Shown here one piece after another: positions 1 through 8,287 of a stretch of 64,000 nt of DNA (its first letter is position 1; each line of letters opens with the position of its first letter). The DNA comes from SB15 sp964639245 (GTDB lineage Bacteria > Chloroflexota > Anaerolineae > Aggregatilineales > J027). The DNA lies in NCBI GenBank assembly GCA_964639245.1, contig CAZXCU010000007.1, forward strand, positions 62,001 through 126,000, written 5' to 3'. The notes below the pieces were generated by a model, which was given only the letters and a program-made list of their open reading frames with translations, was not told where the DNA came from and searched no databases. Both the position numbers and the translations under genes were made by a program.

Positions 1-415
1 CGCTGGCTTGGTTAAAAGTGCTGGTTAATTTATAAAGAATATCCTGCTCATTCAGATTAATTTTGAGGGACTCCGCCTGTGTCAGGGCATAAGCCGCTAA
101 GCGTCCGGTGATGGCAGCCACAAGGAAAAAAATAACAAGGTCAAGCAGTTCACGCGGGTCTGCCACTTTAAAGGTGTAGTAGGGCTTGACGAGAAAAAAA
201 TTAAATCCGCCGAAATTCAACAGCGCCGCCATCCACGAAGGCCCGATGCCATATTGCACAGCCACCACGACCACCACCATCACATAAATGAGAGCAGCGT
301 TGGCAAGCGTCAATGATTCACGCAGACTCCACAGCATGATATTGGTGAGAAGCGTGTAAACAATGGCAAAAAAATAAGCTGAATACTTCACATGCTCACC
401 TGAAAATCGACCCAT
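1..415 (-). CDS. DUF4118-type membrane sensor (N-terminal part; runs off the left edge)
   Basis: Reading the minus strand from an ATG at 413-415 gives an open frame to the window edge (about 138 residues seen). It has hydrophobic segments near residues 10-30, 43-60 and 95-110, with the motif NFFLVKPYYTFKVAD between them. This matches the KdpD membrane domain in this same window (DFFFVEPHLTFAVSD), so the domain is DUF4118, the four-helix sensor module of KdpD-like histidine kinases. The segment after the last helix (NEQDILYKLTSTFNQAS) looks like the entry to a GAF or kinase domain, which lies outside the window. In-frame ATGs at 421 and 436 are alternative starts. No strong Shine-Dalgarno sequence precedes any of the three. 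It is divergent from kdp and probably a second ion or osmotic sensor kinase. The domain call is good; the whole-protein function is inference. Confidence 0.72.
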   Translation of the reverse strand, partial: MGRFSGEHVKYSAYFFAIVYTLLTNIMLWSLRESLTLANAALIYVMVVVVVAVQYGIGPSWMAALLNFGGFNFFLVKPYYTFKVADPRELLDLVIFFLVAAITGRLAAYALTQAESLKINLNEQDILYKLTSTFNQAS

Positions 416-442
416 GGTCATTGATCTTAGGGTCATCGTGAT

Positions 443-475
443 AAAAAAACAGGGCAGAGAATCCTCCACCCTGCC
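443..475 (-). terminator. Intrinsic terminator/attenuator upstream of the DUF4118 sensor
   Basis: On the minus strand, GGCAGGG pairs with CTCTGCC (one G-T pair), or CAGGG pairs with CCCTG, directly before seven T residues (443-449). It lies in the 5' leader, just upstream of the sensor start codons, not after a gene. A Rho-independent terminator in that place is the form of an attenuator. Confidence 0.6.
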
Positions 476-592
476 ATCTTACTTGCCTAACGTCACAATC
501 AAAGGCTGCGCCGTAGGGGACAGCGCAACCTTCGGCACGGGTTTGTCGAGGGTATAAAGCTAGCCGTGACCATCCCATCTAATACGCTGTGT
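476..592 (-). ncRNA. Structured leader RNA of the DUF4118 sensor, class unknown
   Basis: Minus-strand leader with several stems: a ten-pair stem (523-532 with 502-511, one G-U) and a second stem (564-571 with 534-540, one bulge). GTGAC at 566-570 could instead pair with GTCAC at 492-496, so the outer stem and the second stem exclude each other. A terminator follows at 443-475. Alternative pairings plus a terminator suggest a riboswitch or attenuator. I could not match it to a class whose consensus I can recall (ydaO c-di-AMP, M-box, fluoride and GEMM do not fit by eye). A Na+-I (DUF1646) type could not be judged. Sequence structure is seen; regulation is inference. Confidence 0.45.
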
Positions 593-599
593 CTATCAT

Positions 600-628
600 A
601 TGATAAAGCGCGTCAAGATGTGGTCAAG
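600..628 (-). promoter_or_regulatory. Candidate sigma70-type promoter for the leader RNA
   Basis: On the minus strand, TTGACC (complement of 623-628) is followed after 16 bases by TATCAT (complement of 600-605). Each has five of six consensus bases. Transcription would start near 592 and give a leader of about 175 nt. The -10 lies within a perfect 12 bp palindrome TATCATATGATA (594-605). Confidence 0.45.
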
Positions 629-724
629 GAAGGGCAACCGACAATCAAGAATCTATCAAGATCAATACGTCTTGGGCTTGATATTTTCTTGATACCTTTG
701 CGACACATCTTAAACCCGTCTTGA
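613..724. promoter_or_regulatory. Array of TCAAGA half-sites between the sensor gene and kdp
   Basis: TCAAGA or one-mismatch copies occur on the top strand at 613, 624, 645 and 656, and in the opposite orientation at 670, 677, 687 and 719. That makes four forward sites followed by four reverse sites in 112 bp. This looks like an operator for a response regulator. KdpE is the obvious candidate because the kdp operon starts just downstream, but the binding protein is inference. The left half overlaps the candidate -35 of the divergent leader. Confidence 0.45.
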
Positions 725-775
725 CAGGGTTTGCCCTAAACTCATCGCCACAAATCATTTAGGAATGCAGTCGTT

Positions 776-859
776 ATGGATGACGTGTTGTATATCGGCT
801 TGGTGCTGGTGTTTTTTGCCCTGTCATGGGGTCTGGTGCGCCTGCTAGAACGGGTGTAG
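776..859 (+). CDS. 27-residue membrane peptide at the head of the kdp operon
   Basis: ATG at 776, TAG at 857-859. One hydrophobic helix (LYIGLVLVFFALSWGLVRLL) with an acidic N-terminus and a basic, Glu-containing end. Its size, its single helix and its place 13 bp before kdpF mark it as one of the small single-helix proteins often found at the start of kdp operons. Its function is unknown; it could be a KdpF-like stabiliser of the pump. No strong Shine-Dalgarno is seen (AGGAATGCAG lies upstream). Confidence 0.6.
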   Translation: MDDVLYIGLVLVFFALSWGLVRLLERV

Positions 860-872
860 GAGCAAATAAAAC

Positions 873-962
873 ATGGACGCATTATATGTGATTTCGGGGG
901 TGCTAGTGGTGATTTTGATGGTTTACCTTTTTGCCGCCCTGCTGAAACCAGAGTGGTTTTAG
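873..962 (+). CDS. kdpF: KdpF, small subunit of the K+-transporting ATPase
   Basis: 29 residues, ATG at 873, TAG at 960-962, touching the kdpA start at 963. It has one membrane helix (VISGVLVVILMVYLFAALL) and ends in KPEWF, a typical KdpF tail. KdpF stabilises the KdpABC complex in the inner membrane. An AGGAG 11 bases upstream of the start supports it. Position, length and tail together make this a firm call. Confidence 0.88.
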   Translation: MDALYVISGVLVVILMVYLFAALLKPEWF

Positions 963-2759
963 ATGACAACCAATGCAATTTTACAACTGACATTTTATAT
1001 GGTGGTCTTGATTGTCTGTGCCAAGCCGTTGGGCTGGTATATGGCGCGGGTGTATCAAGGCAAATCGGTTGGCTTAGACACAATACTGTCGCCCGTTGAA
1101 AATGGGCTTTATAGGCTGGCAGGGGTGCGCCCCAACGAGGAAATGAACTGGAAAATTTATGCGCTGGCGATGCTGCTGTTCAATATGTTCGGGCTACTGG
1201 CGGTGTATTCGCTCCAGCGTTTGCAAAATTCACTGCCGTTGAATCCCGAAGCACTTGCGGCGGTGACTCCTCATTCCGCATTCAATACGGCGATAAGTTT
1301 TGCCAGCAATACCAACTGGCAGGGCTACCCCGGCGAAACCACCCTCAGCTATTTCACCCAGATGCTCGGCTTGGGGGTGCAGAATTTTGTCTCGGCGGCA
1401 ACGGGCATGGCAATTTTAGTTGCCTTGATTCGTGGCTTGTCGCGTGGAACAGCCAACACCATCGGCAATTTCTGGGTCGATTTAACCCGTTCAACGCTGT
1501 ATATCCTGCTGCCGCTGGCATTGATTCTGGCGCTGATGCTGGTATCGCAGGGGGTGGTGCAAATCTTTGATTCGTATAAAGAAGTCACCCCTGTTCAGTC
1601 GATTACTGATTATACAGGCGAAGTCCTCACCGATGAGGACGGCAACCCACAAAAACAGGTAATTGCGGTGGGGCCGGCGGCTTCGCAAATTGCGATTAAA
1701 CAGTTGGGGACAAACGGCGGCGGTTTTTTCAATGTTAATTCGGCACATCCGCTTGAAAATCCGACTCCTCTTTCCAATTTTCTGGAGATGTTGTCTATTC
1801 TGCTGATTCCGGTGGCGCTGTGTTACACCTTTGGCGTAATGGTCGGGGATACGCGGCAGGGGTGGGCGGTGCTGGCTGCCATGACGCTGATTTTTGTCCC
1901 GTTGATGTTCGCGGCGGTCTACGCCGAACAAAGCGGCAATCCCAAATTTGATGCTTACGGGGTTGACCAGACCGCCAGCGAAGAAAATCCCGGCGGGAAC
2001 ATGGAAGGCAAAGAAACACGCTTTGGTATTGCCAATTCAGCCCTGTGGGCAACGGCGACCACCGCCGCATCGAACGGGTCAGTCAATTCGATGCACGACT
2101 CCTATACCCCGTTGGGTGGACTCATCCCCCTGTGGCTGATGCAGTTGGGCGAAGTTATTTATGGCGGGGTGGGGTCTGGCCTGTACGGGATGTTGATGTT
2201 TGCGATTATCGCAGTATTCGTAGCCGGGTTGATGGTCGGACGTACACCCGAATATCTGGGCAAGAAAATTGAAGCCTTTGAAATGAAAATGGCTTCCCTT
2301 GTCATTCTTGTCCCACCGATGGTCGTATTAATTGGCACGGCGATTGCGGTTTCTACGGTTGAAGGACGCGGCGCATTGTACCATCCCGATTTTGAACAGG
2401 GTACGACGATTTATAACGTCGGAACGCACGGCTTTAGCGAAGTGCTGTATGCGTTTTCTTCGGCGGGCAACAACAACGGGAGCGCGTTTGCTGGATTTGG
2501 CGCGAACACCCCCTTCTATAACATTACGCTTGGCTTTGCCATGTTGTTTGCGCGGTATTGGCTGGCGATTCCGGCGCTGGCAATCGCGGGGGCGCTGGCA
2601 CGGAAAAAGATTGTGCCTGCCAGTTCGGGAACACTGCCCACCCACACCCCGCTTTTTGTGGTGATGCTGGTCGGCATTGTGCTGCTGGTGGGAGCGCTGA
2701 CTTTTTTGCCCGCGCTGGCACTTGGCCCGATTGTTGAACACCTCCTCATGGTGCAGTAA
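963..2759 (+). CDS. kdpA: KdpA, potassium-binding subunit of the K+-transporting ATPase
   Basis: 598 residues, about the usual KdpA size. This membrane subunit forms the K+ selectivity filter of the KdpFABC pump and is related to the Trk/Ktr channels. Pore-loop motifs are visible: FASNTNWQGY near residue 113, TNGGGFFN near 250 and GNNNGSAFAGF near 502. Hydrophobic segments span the whole length. The ATG directly follows the kdpF stop; kdpB begins 11 bp after the stop. Nothing is missing or broken. Confidence 0.96.
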   Translation: MTTNAILQLTFYMVVLIVCAKPLGWYMARVYQGKSVGLDTILSPVENGLYRLAGVRPNEEMNWKIYALAMLLFNMFGLLAVYSLQRLQNSLPLNPEALAAVTPHSAFNTAISFASNTNWQGYPGETTLSYFTQMLGLGVQNFVSAATGMAILVALIRGLSRGTANTIGNFWVDLTRSTLYILLPLALILALMLVSQGVVQIFDSYKEVTPVQSITDYTGEVLTDEDGNPQKQVIAVGPAASQIAIKQLGTNGGGFFNVNSAHPLENPTPLSNFLEMLSILLIPVALCYTFGVMVGDTRQGWAVLAAMTLIFVPLMFAAVYAEQSGNPKFDAYGVDQTASEENPGGNMEGKETRFGIANSALWATATTAASNGSVNSMHDSYTPLGGLIPLWLMQLGEVIYGGVGSGLYGMLMFAIIAVFVAGLMVGRTPEYLGKKIEAFEMKMASLVILVPPMVVLIGTAIAVSTVEGRGALYHPDFEQGTTIYNVGTHGFSEVLYAFSSAGNNNGSAFAGFGANTPFYNITLGFAMLFARYWLAIPALAIAGALARKKIVPASSGTLPTHTPLFVVMLVGIVLLVGALTFLPALALGPIVEHLLMVQ

Positions 2760-2770
2760 GGAAAAAGCGC

Positions 2771-4849
2771 ATGGAATCAACACGCAAAGCAAGACCGTTA
2801 TTTGACCCCGCGATTGTGCGGCGGGCAGCAGTGGACGCGCTGAAGAAACTTGACCCGCGCCACCAATTGAAAAATCCCGTCATGTTGGTGGTGGAAGTCG
2901 GCAGTATTTTAACGACACTGCTATTCATCCAAACGCTGGTCGGGGAGACGGAAGAAAGCCCCGGTTTTGTGCTGGCGGTGTCGCTGTGGCTGTGGTTCAC
3001 GGTCATTTTTGCCAACTTCGCGGAAGCAATGGCGGAGGGACGCGGCAAAGCCCAAGCCGATGCGCTGCGGAAAACCCGCCGTGACGTAGGCGCAAAAAAA
3101 TTAGAGTCGCCCAAATATGGTGCGAAATTCACGACTGTTTCCGCCAACGAACTCCGTAAAGGGGATGTCGTGCTGGTCGAAACAGGCGATGTTATCCCCA
3201 GTGATGGCGAAATTATCGAAGGCGTGGCCTCGGTGGATGAAAGCGCGATTACGGGCGAAAGTGCGCCTGTGATTCGAGAAAGTGGTGGGGACAGAAGTGC
3301 TGTAACTGGCGGCACACGGGTGCTGTCCGATTGGTTGGTGGTACGGATTGGCGCGAATCCGGGCGAAACCTTTTTAGACCACATGATTGCGATGGTTGAA
3401 GGGGCAAAACGCCAGAAAACCCCGAATGAAATCGCGCTGAATATTTTGCTGGCGGGATTCACCATCATCTTTTTGCTGGTGTGTGCCACCCTGCTGCCCT
3501 TCTCAATTTTTAGCGCCGATTATGCAACGGGCGGGGCGGGCGAACCTGTAACGGTCACGGTTCTGGTAGCGCTGCTGGTCTGCTTGATTCCAACGACGAT
3601 TGGCGGGCTGCTTTCCGCCATCGGGATTGCGGGCATGGACAGGATGATTCAGGCGAATGTGATTGCCATGTCCGGTAGAGCCGTTGAAGCGGCGGGGGAT
3701 GTGGATGTGTTGCTGCTGGATAAAACCGGCACAATTACCTTGGGCAACCGCCAAGCTACCGAATTTATCCCCGCACCGGGCGTAACCGTCCAGCAGTTGG
3801 CAGACGCGGCACAACTTTCCTCCTTGGCAGATGAAACACCCGAAGGCCGCAGTATTGTGGTGCTGGCGAAGGAAAAATATCAACTGCGCGAACGACAGGT
3901 GCATGACATTGGCGCAACCTTTGTACCGTTCACTGCCCAAACCCGCATGAGTGGGGTGAATCTGAATGGACGAGAAATTCGCAAAGGGGCAGCGGACGCG
4001 GTGCAAGCCTATGTCGAACTCAACGGCGGGAAATTTCCACCCGAAGTCCGCAGTTCTGTAGATTCCGTTGCTAAACAAGGCGCGACTCCGCTGGTAGTTG
4101 CCGAAGGTAAACATGTCTTGGGGGTAATTCAACTCAAGGACATCGTAAAAGGCGGGATGAAAGAACGCTTTGCCGAACTCCGCCGCATGGGGATTAAAAC
4201 CGTCATGATCACGGGCGACAACCCCCTGACAGCCGCCGCGATTGCTGCTGAAGCTGGCGTGGATGATTTTCTTGCCCAAGCTACGCCGGAAGCCAAGCTC
4301 AAACTCATCCGCGAAAATCAAGCGGACGGACATCTAGTCGCTATGACTGGTGACGGGACAAATGATGCACCCGCGCTGGCACAGGCCGATGTTGCGGTGG
4401 CAATGAACACCGGAACACAAGCCGCCAAAGAAGCGGGCAATATGGTGGACTTGGACTCGAATCCGACCAAGTTGATTGAAATTGTCGAAATTGGCAAGCA
4501 ACTGCTGATGACTCGCGGAGCGCTGACGACTTTTAGCATCGCCAATGATGTGGCGAAATATTTTGCGATTATTCCGGCGGCATTTGCGACCACCTACCCC
4601 GAATTGAACGATTTGAATATCATGCAGTTGGAATCGCCCAACAGCGCGATTGCTTCCGCCGTCATTTTTAACGCGCTCATCATCATTTTCCTGATTCCGC
4701 TGGCGCTACGCGGGGTGCGCTACCGTCCGGTACAAGCATCCGTCCTGCTGCGCGATAACCTGCTGATTTACGGAGTGGGCGGGCTGATTGTCCCGTTCGT
4801 TGGTATCAAATTGATTGATTTGCTTATCGCTGGCTTGGGGCTGGCATAA
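2771..4849 (+). CDS. kdpB: KdpB, catalytic P-type ATPase subunit
   Basis: 692 residues, full length. It hydrolyses ATP to drive K+ uptake. Motifs in order: actuator loop TGES near 161, phosphorylation site DKTGT with the Asp at about 317, and hinge GDGTNDAPAL near 528. Membrane helices flank these and close the C-terminus. The start ATG has an AAGGAAAAAG upstream. It lies between kdpA and kdpC in the usual order. Confidence 0.97.
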   Translation: MESTRKARPLFDPAIVRRAAVDALKKLDPRHQLKNPVMLVVEVGSILTTLLFIQTLVGETEESPGFVLAVSLWLWFTVIFANFAEAMAEGRGKAQADALRKTRRDVGAKKLESPKYGAKFTTVSANELRKGDVVLVETGDVIPSDGEIIEGVASVDESAITGESAPVIRESGGDRSAVTGGTRVLSDWLVVRIGANPGETFLDHMIAMVEGAKRQKTPNEIALNILLAGFTIIFLLVCATLLPFSIFSADYATGGAGEPVTVTVLVALLVCLIPTTIGGLLSAIGIAGMDRMIQANVIAMSGRAVEAAGDVDVLLLDKTGTITLGNRQATEFIPAPGVTVQQLADAAQLSSLADETPEGRSIVVLAKEKYQLRERQVHDIGATFVPFTAQTRMSGVNLNGREIRKGAADAVQAYVELNGGKFPPEVRSSVDSVAKQGATPLVVAEGKHVLGVIQLKDIVKGGMKERFAELRRMGIKTVMITGDNPLTAAAIAAEAGVDDFLAQATPEAKLKLIRENQADGHLVAMTGDGTNDAPALAQADVAVAMNTGTQAAKEAGNMVDLDSNPTKLIEIVEIGKQLLMTRGALTTFSIANDVAKYFAIIPAAFATTYPELNDLNIMQLESPNSAIASAVIFNALIIIFLIPLALRGVRYRPVQASVLLRDNLLIYGVGGLIVPFVGIKLIDLLIAGLGLA

Positions 4850-4945
4850 ACCCCACCCTCAATCCCTCCCCGCACGCGGAGAGGGGCGATTATTCCCCTT
4901 CTCCCTTTATGGGGGAAGGGATCAGGGGATGGGGGTAAGGGGTAA
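4850..4945. repeat. C/G-tract inverted repeat in the kdpB-kdpC gap
   Basis: The gap holds pyrimidine-rich blocks (CCCCACCCTC, CCCTCCCCGC) followed by their purine-rich complements (GGAGAGGGGC, GGGGGAAGGG, GGGATGGGGGT), so the transcript can fold into GC-rich hairpins. The same kind of repeat occurs near 15.9, 23.9-24.1 and 48.6 kb. Within an operon it may alter mRNA stability between kdpB and kdpC, which is inference. Confidence 0.55.
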
Positions 4946-4961
4946 AAAGGAGAAACAGAAC

Positions 4962-5591
4962 ATGAACGAACTCATTAAACAACTCCGTCCGGCGCTGGTG
5001 ATTCTGGCGCTGCTGACTCTAGTAACAGGCGTGATTTATCCGTTGGTGGTGACGGGCATCGCGCAGGCGGTTTTCCCCGACCAAGCCAACGGGAGTATCA
5101 TTGAAAAAGAGGGACAGGCGGTGGGGTCGGAACTCATCGGACAGCATTTTTATGGCGCGGAATATTTCTGGGGACGGGTCTCGAATACGGGAGGTTTTCC
5201 CTATAATGCGGGCGCACCCGGTCTCTATCCCTCATCCGGTTCAAATTATGGTCCCTTGAATCCGTCATTGATTGGCACAGGCGGGGTGATTGATTCACGA
5301 CAGGCCGCTTTACGCGAAGCTGACCCGGAAAATGCGGGGGTCAAAATTCCGGTAGATTTGGTCACGGGTTCGGGCAGTGGGCTTGACCCGCATATCAGCG
5401 TGGCGGCGGCAGACTATCAAGTGCCACGGGTGGCAGCTGCACGGGGCATTTCGGTGGAGGAGGTACAAGCGCTCGTTGAAGCATACACAGAAAAGCGCCT
5501 GTTTGGATTTTTGGGCGAATCCCGTGTCAATGTGCTTAAACTCAATCTCGCGCTGGATGAAAAATTTGGCACGGTGGCAACAGAGTCTTAA
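4962..5591 (+). CDS. kdpC: KdpC, K+-transporting ATPase subunit C
   Basis: 209 residues from the ATG at 4962, chosen because AAGGAG lies 9-10 bases upstream. A longer in-frame reading upstream only crosses the repeat. It has one N-terminal membrane helix (residues about 10-32) and an external domain with the family motifs RVSNTGGFPYNAG, GSNYGPLNP and DLVTGSGSGLDPHIS. KdpC is needed for assembly and activity of KdpFABC. Length is in the upper part of the family range. Confidence 0.95.
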   Translation: MNELIKQLRPALVILALLTLVTGVIYPLVVTGIAQAVFPDQANGSIIEKEGQAVGSELIGQHFYGAEYFWGRVSNTGGFPYNAGAPGLYPSSGSNYGPLNPSLIGTGGVIDSRQAALREADPENAGVKIPVDLVTGSGSGLDPHISVAAADYQVPRVAAARGISVEEVQALVEAYTEKRLFGFLGESRVNVLKLNLALDEKFGTVATES

Positions 5592-5629
5592 ATTTAGGCG
5601 AGCTTGTGTCTTGATAGGGAGGTGTGGTA

Positions 5630-8281
5630 ATGGACAATCTACGACCCGACCCGGATGAAATGCTGCGGCATATCCAGGCAGCAGAACAACGCCGAGACAA
5701 AGGCAAACTCAAGATTTTTCTAGGGTATGCGGCAGGGGTGGGTAAAACCTATGCCATGCTCGAAACCGCCCAGCAGCGCAAAACCGAAGGCGTGGATATT
5801 GTCATCGGATATATCGAAACACACAAACGGGCAGAAACCGAAGCGCTGGTCGAAGGACTGGAAATTGTCCCGCGTCGCCAGATCAAATATCGCGGGGTGG
5901 TGCTGGAAGAAATGGATATTGACGCGGTACTCGCCCGCAAACCGCGTATCGCGCTGGTGGATGAACTCGCCCACACCAACGCACCGAATTCGCGTCACCC
6001 CAAACGTTATCAGGATGTGGAAGAACTGCTGGAAGCAGGGATTGATGTCTATTCGACCCTGAATATTCAGCACCTTGAAAGTTTGAATGATGTCGTGGCA
6101 CAAATTACCGGGGTGATTGTCCGCGAAACCCTGCCAGACCGCATCATCGATTTGGCTGACCAGATAGTGCTGGTGGATTTGCCGCCGGAAGAATTGATTC
6201 AACGCCTCAGCGAAGGCAAAGTTTATGTTCCAGACCAAGCCAGCCGTGCGGTAGAAAAATTTTTCCGTCAAGGAAATTTAACCGCCCTGCGTGAGATGGC
6301 ACTGCGCCGCACCGCCCGCCGCGTGGATAGCCAGATGAACGCCTACATGCAAACCCGTGCCATTCCCGGCCCGTGGGCAGCCGGTGAACGTTTGCTGGTC
6401 AGCGTGAGTCCGAGTCCCTTGAGCGAAAAACTTATCCGTACCGGCTATCGGCTGGCGAGCGAACTCTATGCGGAATGGCACGCGGTGTACATTGAGACTC
6501 CCGCCAGCGCCGAGTTAAAAGAGGCAGACAGAGAACAAATTGCGCGGAATTTGCGTCTTGCGGAGGAATTGGGCGCGAAAGTGGTCACAATTCCCGGCGA
6601 TAATATCGTGACGGCAATGATGCAGTATGCCCGCACGCATAACGTGACACAAATCATTGTCGGGAAGGCTATCCGTCCGCGCTGGTTGGAACTGCTGCGC
6701 GGGTCGCTGGTGGATGAACTTATCCAGAAAAGCGGCAAAATTGACATTTATATCATTAGTAGTTCGCCCAATGAACAACATCCGGTGGTCGAACCCATCT
6801 TGCAAACCCACTCCACCTGGCAAAAATATCTTCCAGCGCTGATTCTGGTCGCCATTATTACCGAATTTGGCATTTTAATTGATAATTATATGTCCGCCAC
6901 GAATCTGGTCATGTTTTATTTGCTGGGGGTGGTCATCGCGGCAATCCGCTTCGGACGCGGGCCGTCGCTGCTCACGGCGGTGTTGAGTGTCTTGGCGTTT
7001 GATTTTTTCTTTGTCGAGCCGCACCTGACGTTTGCCGTGTCAGACGCGCAATATCTGGTGACGTTTGCCGCACTGCTGATTGTGGGGTTGGTGATTGCAA
7101 CCCTAGCGGCGCGTGTCAAAGAACATGCCAATGACGCACAACGACGCGAAATGCAAACCACCGCCCTGTATGCCCTCAGCCGCGAAATGTCCGCCAGCAT
7201 GACGATGGAGGTCATTGTCAAAGCGGTGGTGCAGCATGTGCAGCAGACTTTTCAAGCCGAAGTTGGGGTCTATTTACCCCAGAGTGGCAAATTGCGGTTA
7301 ATGCAACATACAGAAAATTTTCCGACGGAAGACAGCGAACAAGCCGTTGCAATGTGGGTCTATGACCATGCCCAACCCGCTGGACAGGGAACGGATACTT
7401 TGCCTGCTTCGGCTGCCCGCTATTTGCCGTTGAAAGCGGGGCCGACGATGGTAGGGGTGTTGGGGGTACGTTTTGAACACCCTGAATATCTGACCCCGGA
7501 TCAGCGCCGATTATTGGATGCGTTTGCCAGCCAAGCTGCATTGGGGATTGACGCAACCCACCTTGCAGAACAGGCACAGCAGGCCGAACTCCTCCGCGAA
7601 ACCGAAAAATTGCAAACCGCGCTGCTCAATTCCATTTCTCACGATTTGCGAACTCCGCTGGTTGCCATCACCGGAACATTGAGCAGTCTACGTGACCAAC
7701 GCGAATTTTTGACTCCCGAAGCCAACCGCGAATTGATACAGGGCGCGTGGGAGGAGGCAGACCGTTTAAATCGCTTGGTTGGTAATTTGCTGGAAATGAC
7801 CCGCCTAGAAGCCAATGCAATTGCGCTGAAAAAAGTTCCGGTGGATGTGCAAGAATTGGTTGGTGTAGCCCTTTCGAATCTGAAAGAACGGCTGGCTTCC
7901 CACGAAGTTTTTGTCGAAATTCCCAACGACTTACCCATGATGAATGCGGATTTTGTTCTAATGGTGCAGGTTTTAACCAACTTGCTGGATAATGCCGCGA
8001 AATATGCACCACCCGGCACTTTGATTGAAATGACAGCCGAAAAAAAAGACGAAATGGTCGAAATTCATGTGGCAGATAGAGGCAAAGGCATCAAAGTTGA
8101 GGATTTAGAAAAAATTTTCCACAAATTTTATCGGGTAGAAAATGGTCGAAGTGGGGGCATAGGCTTGGGGCTGTCCATTTGTCAAGGCTTGGTAGAAGCG
8201 CACGGCGGTAAAATATGGGCGCAAAATCGCGTTGAGGGCGGCGCAGAATTCATCGTGGCGCTGCCCATGTATCAAGGGTAA
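5630..8281 (+). CDS. kdpD: KdpD, osmosensitive K+ channel histidine kinase
   Basis: 883 residues from the ATG at 5630 (GGGAGG at the right distance; a GTG at 5624 is less likely). Domains: KdpD N-terminal ATP-binding domain with Walker A GYAAGVGKT (32-40), a universal-stress-like domain (about 250-370), four DUF4118 membrane helices (about 400-500), a GAF-like domain, HisKA with SISHDLRTPL (His about 671) and HATPase with GIGLGLSIC. It senses low K+ or turgor and phosphorylates KdpE. It starts 38 bp after kdpC and ends 6 bp before kdpE, so it is the last but one gene of the operon. Confidence 0.96.
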   Translation: MDNLRPDPDEMLRHIQAAEQRRDKGKLKIFLGYAAGVGKTYAMLETAQQRKTEGVDIVIGYIETHKRAETEALVEGLEIVPRRQIKYRGVVLEEMDIDAVLARKPRIALVDELAHTNAPNSRHPKRYQDVEELLEAGIDVYSTLNIQHLESLNDVVAQITGVIVRETLPDRIIDLADQIVLVDLPPEELIQRLSEGKVYVPDQASRAVEKFFRQGNLTALREMALRRTARRVDSQMNAYMQTRAIPGPWAAGERLLVSVSPSPLSEKLIRTGYRLASELYAEWHAVYIETPASAELKEADREQIARNLRLAEELGAKVVTIPGDNIVTAMMQYARTHNVTQIIVGKAIRPRWLELLRGSLVDELIQKSGKIDIYIISSSPNEQHPVVEPILQTHSTWQKYLPALILVAIITEFGILIDNYMSATNLVMFYLLGVVIAAIRFGRGPSLLTAVLSVLAFDFFFVEPHLTFAVSDAQYLVTFAALLIVGLVIATLAARVKEHANDAQRREMQTTALYALSREMSASMTMEVIVKAVVQHVQQTFQAEVGVYLPQSGKLRLMQHTENFPTEDSEQAVAMWVYDHAQPAGQGTDTLPASAARYLPLKAGPTMVGVLGVRFEHPEYLTPDQRRLLDAFASQAALGIDATHLAEQAQQAELLRETEKLQTALLNSISHDLRTPLVAITGTLSSLRDQREFLTPEANRELIQGAWEEADRLNRLVGNLLEMTRLEANAIALKKVPVDVQELVGVALSNLKERLASHEVFVEIPNDLPMMNADFVLMVQVLTNLLDNAAKYAPPGTLIEMTAEKKDEMVEIHVADRGKGIKVEDLEKIFHKFYRVENGRSGGIGLGLSICQGLVEAHGGKIWAQNRVEGGAEFIVALPMYQG

Positions 8282-8287
8282 AAAAAT

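Noticed and set aside
3503..4333. 276-codon minus-strand frame opposite kdpB
   Set aside because: It is antisense to a clear P-type ATPase; no ribosome site and no recognisable domain.
4815..4961. Longer start for kdpC
   Set aside because: The extra codons are the C/G-tract repeat; the ATG at 4962 has a proper ribosome site and gives a normal KdpC.
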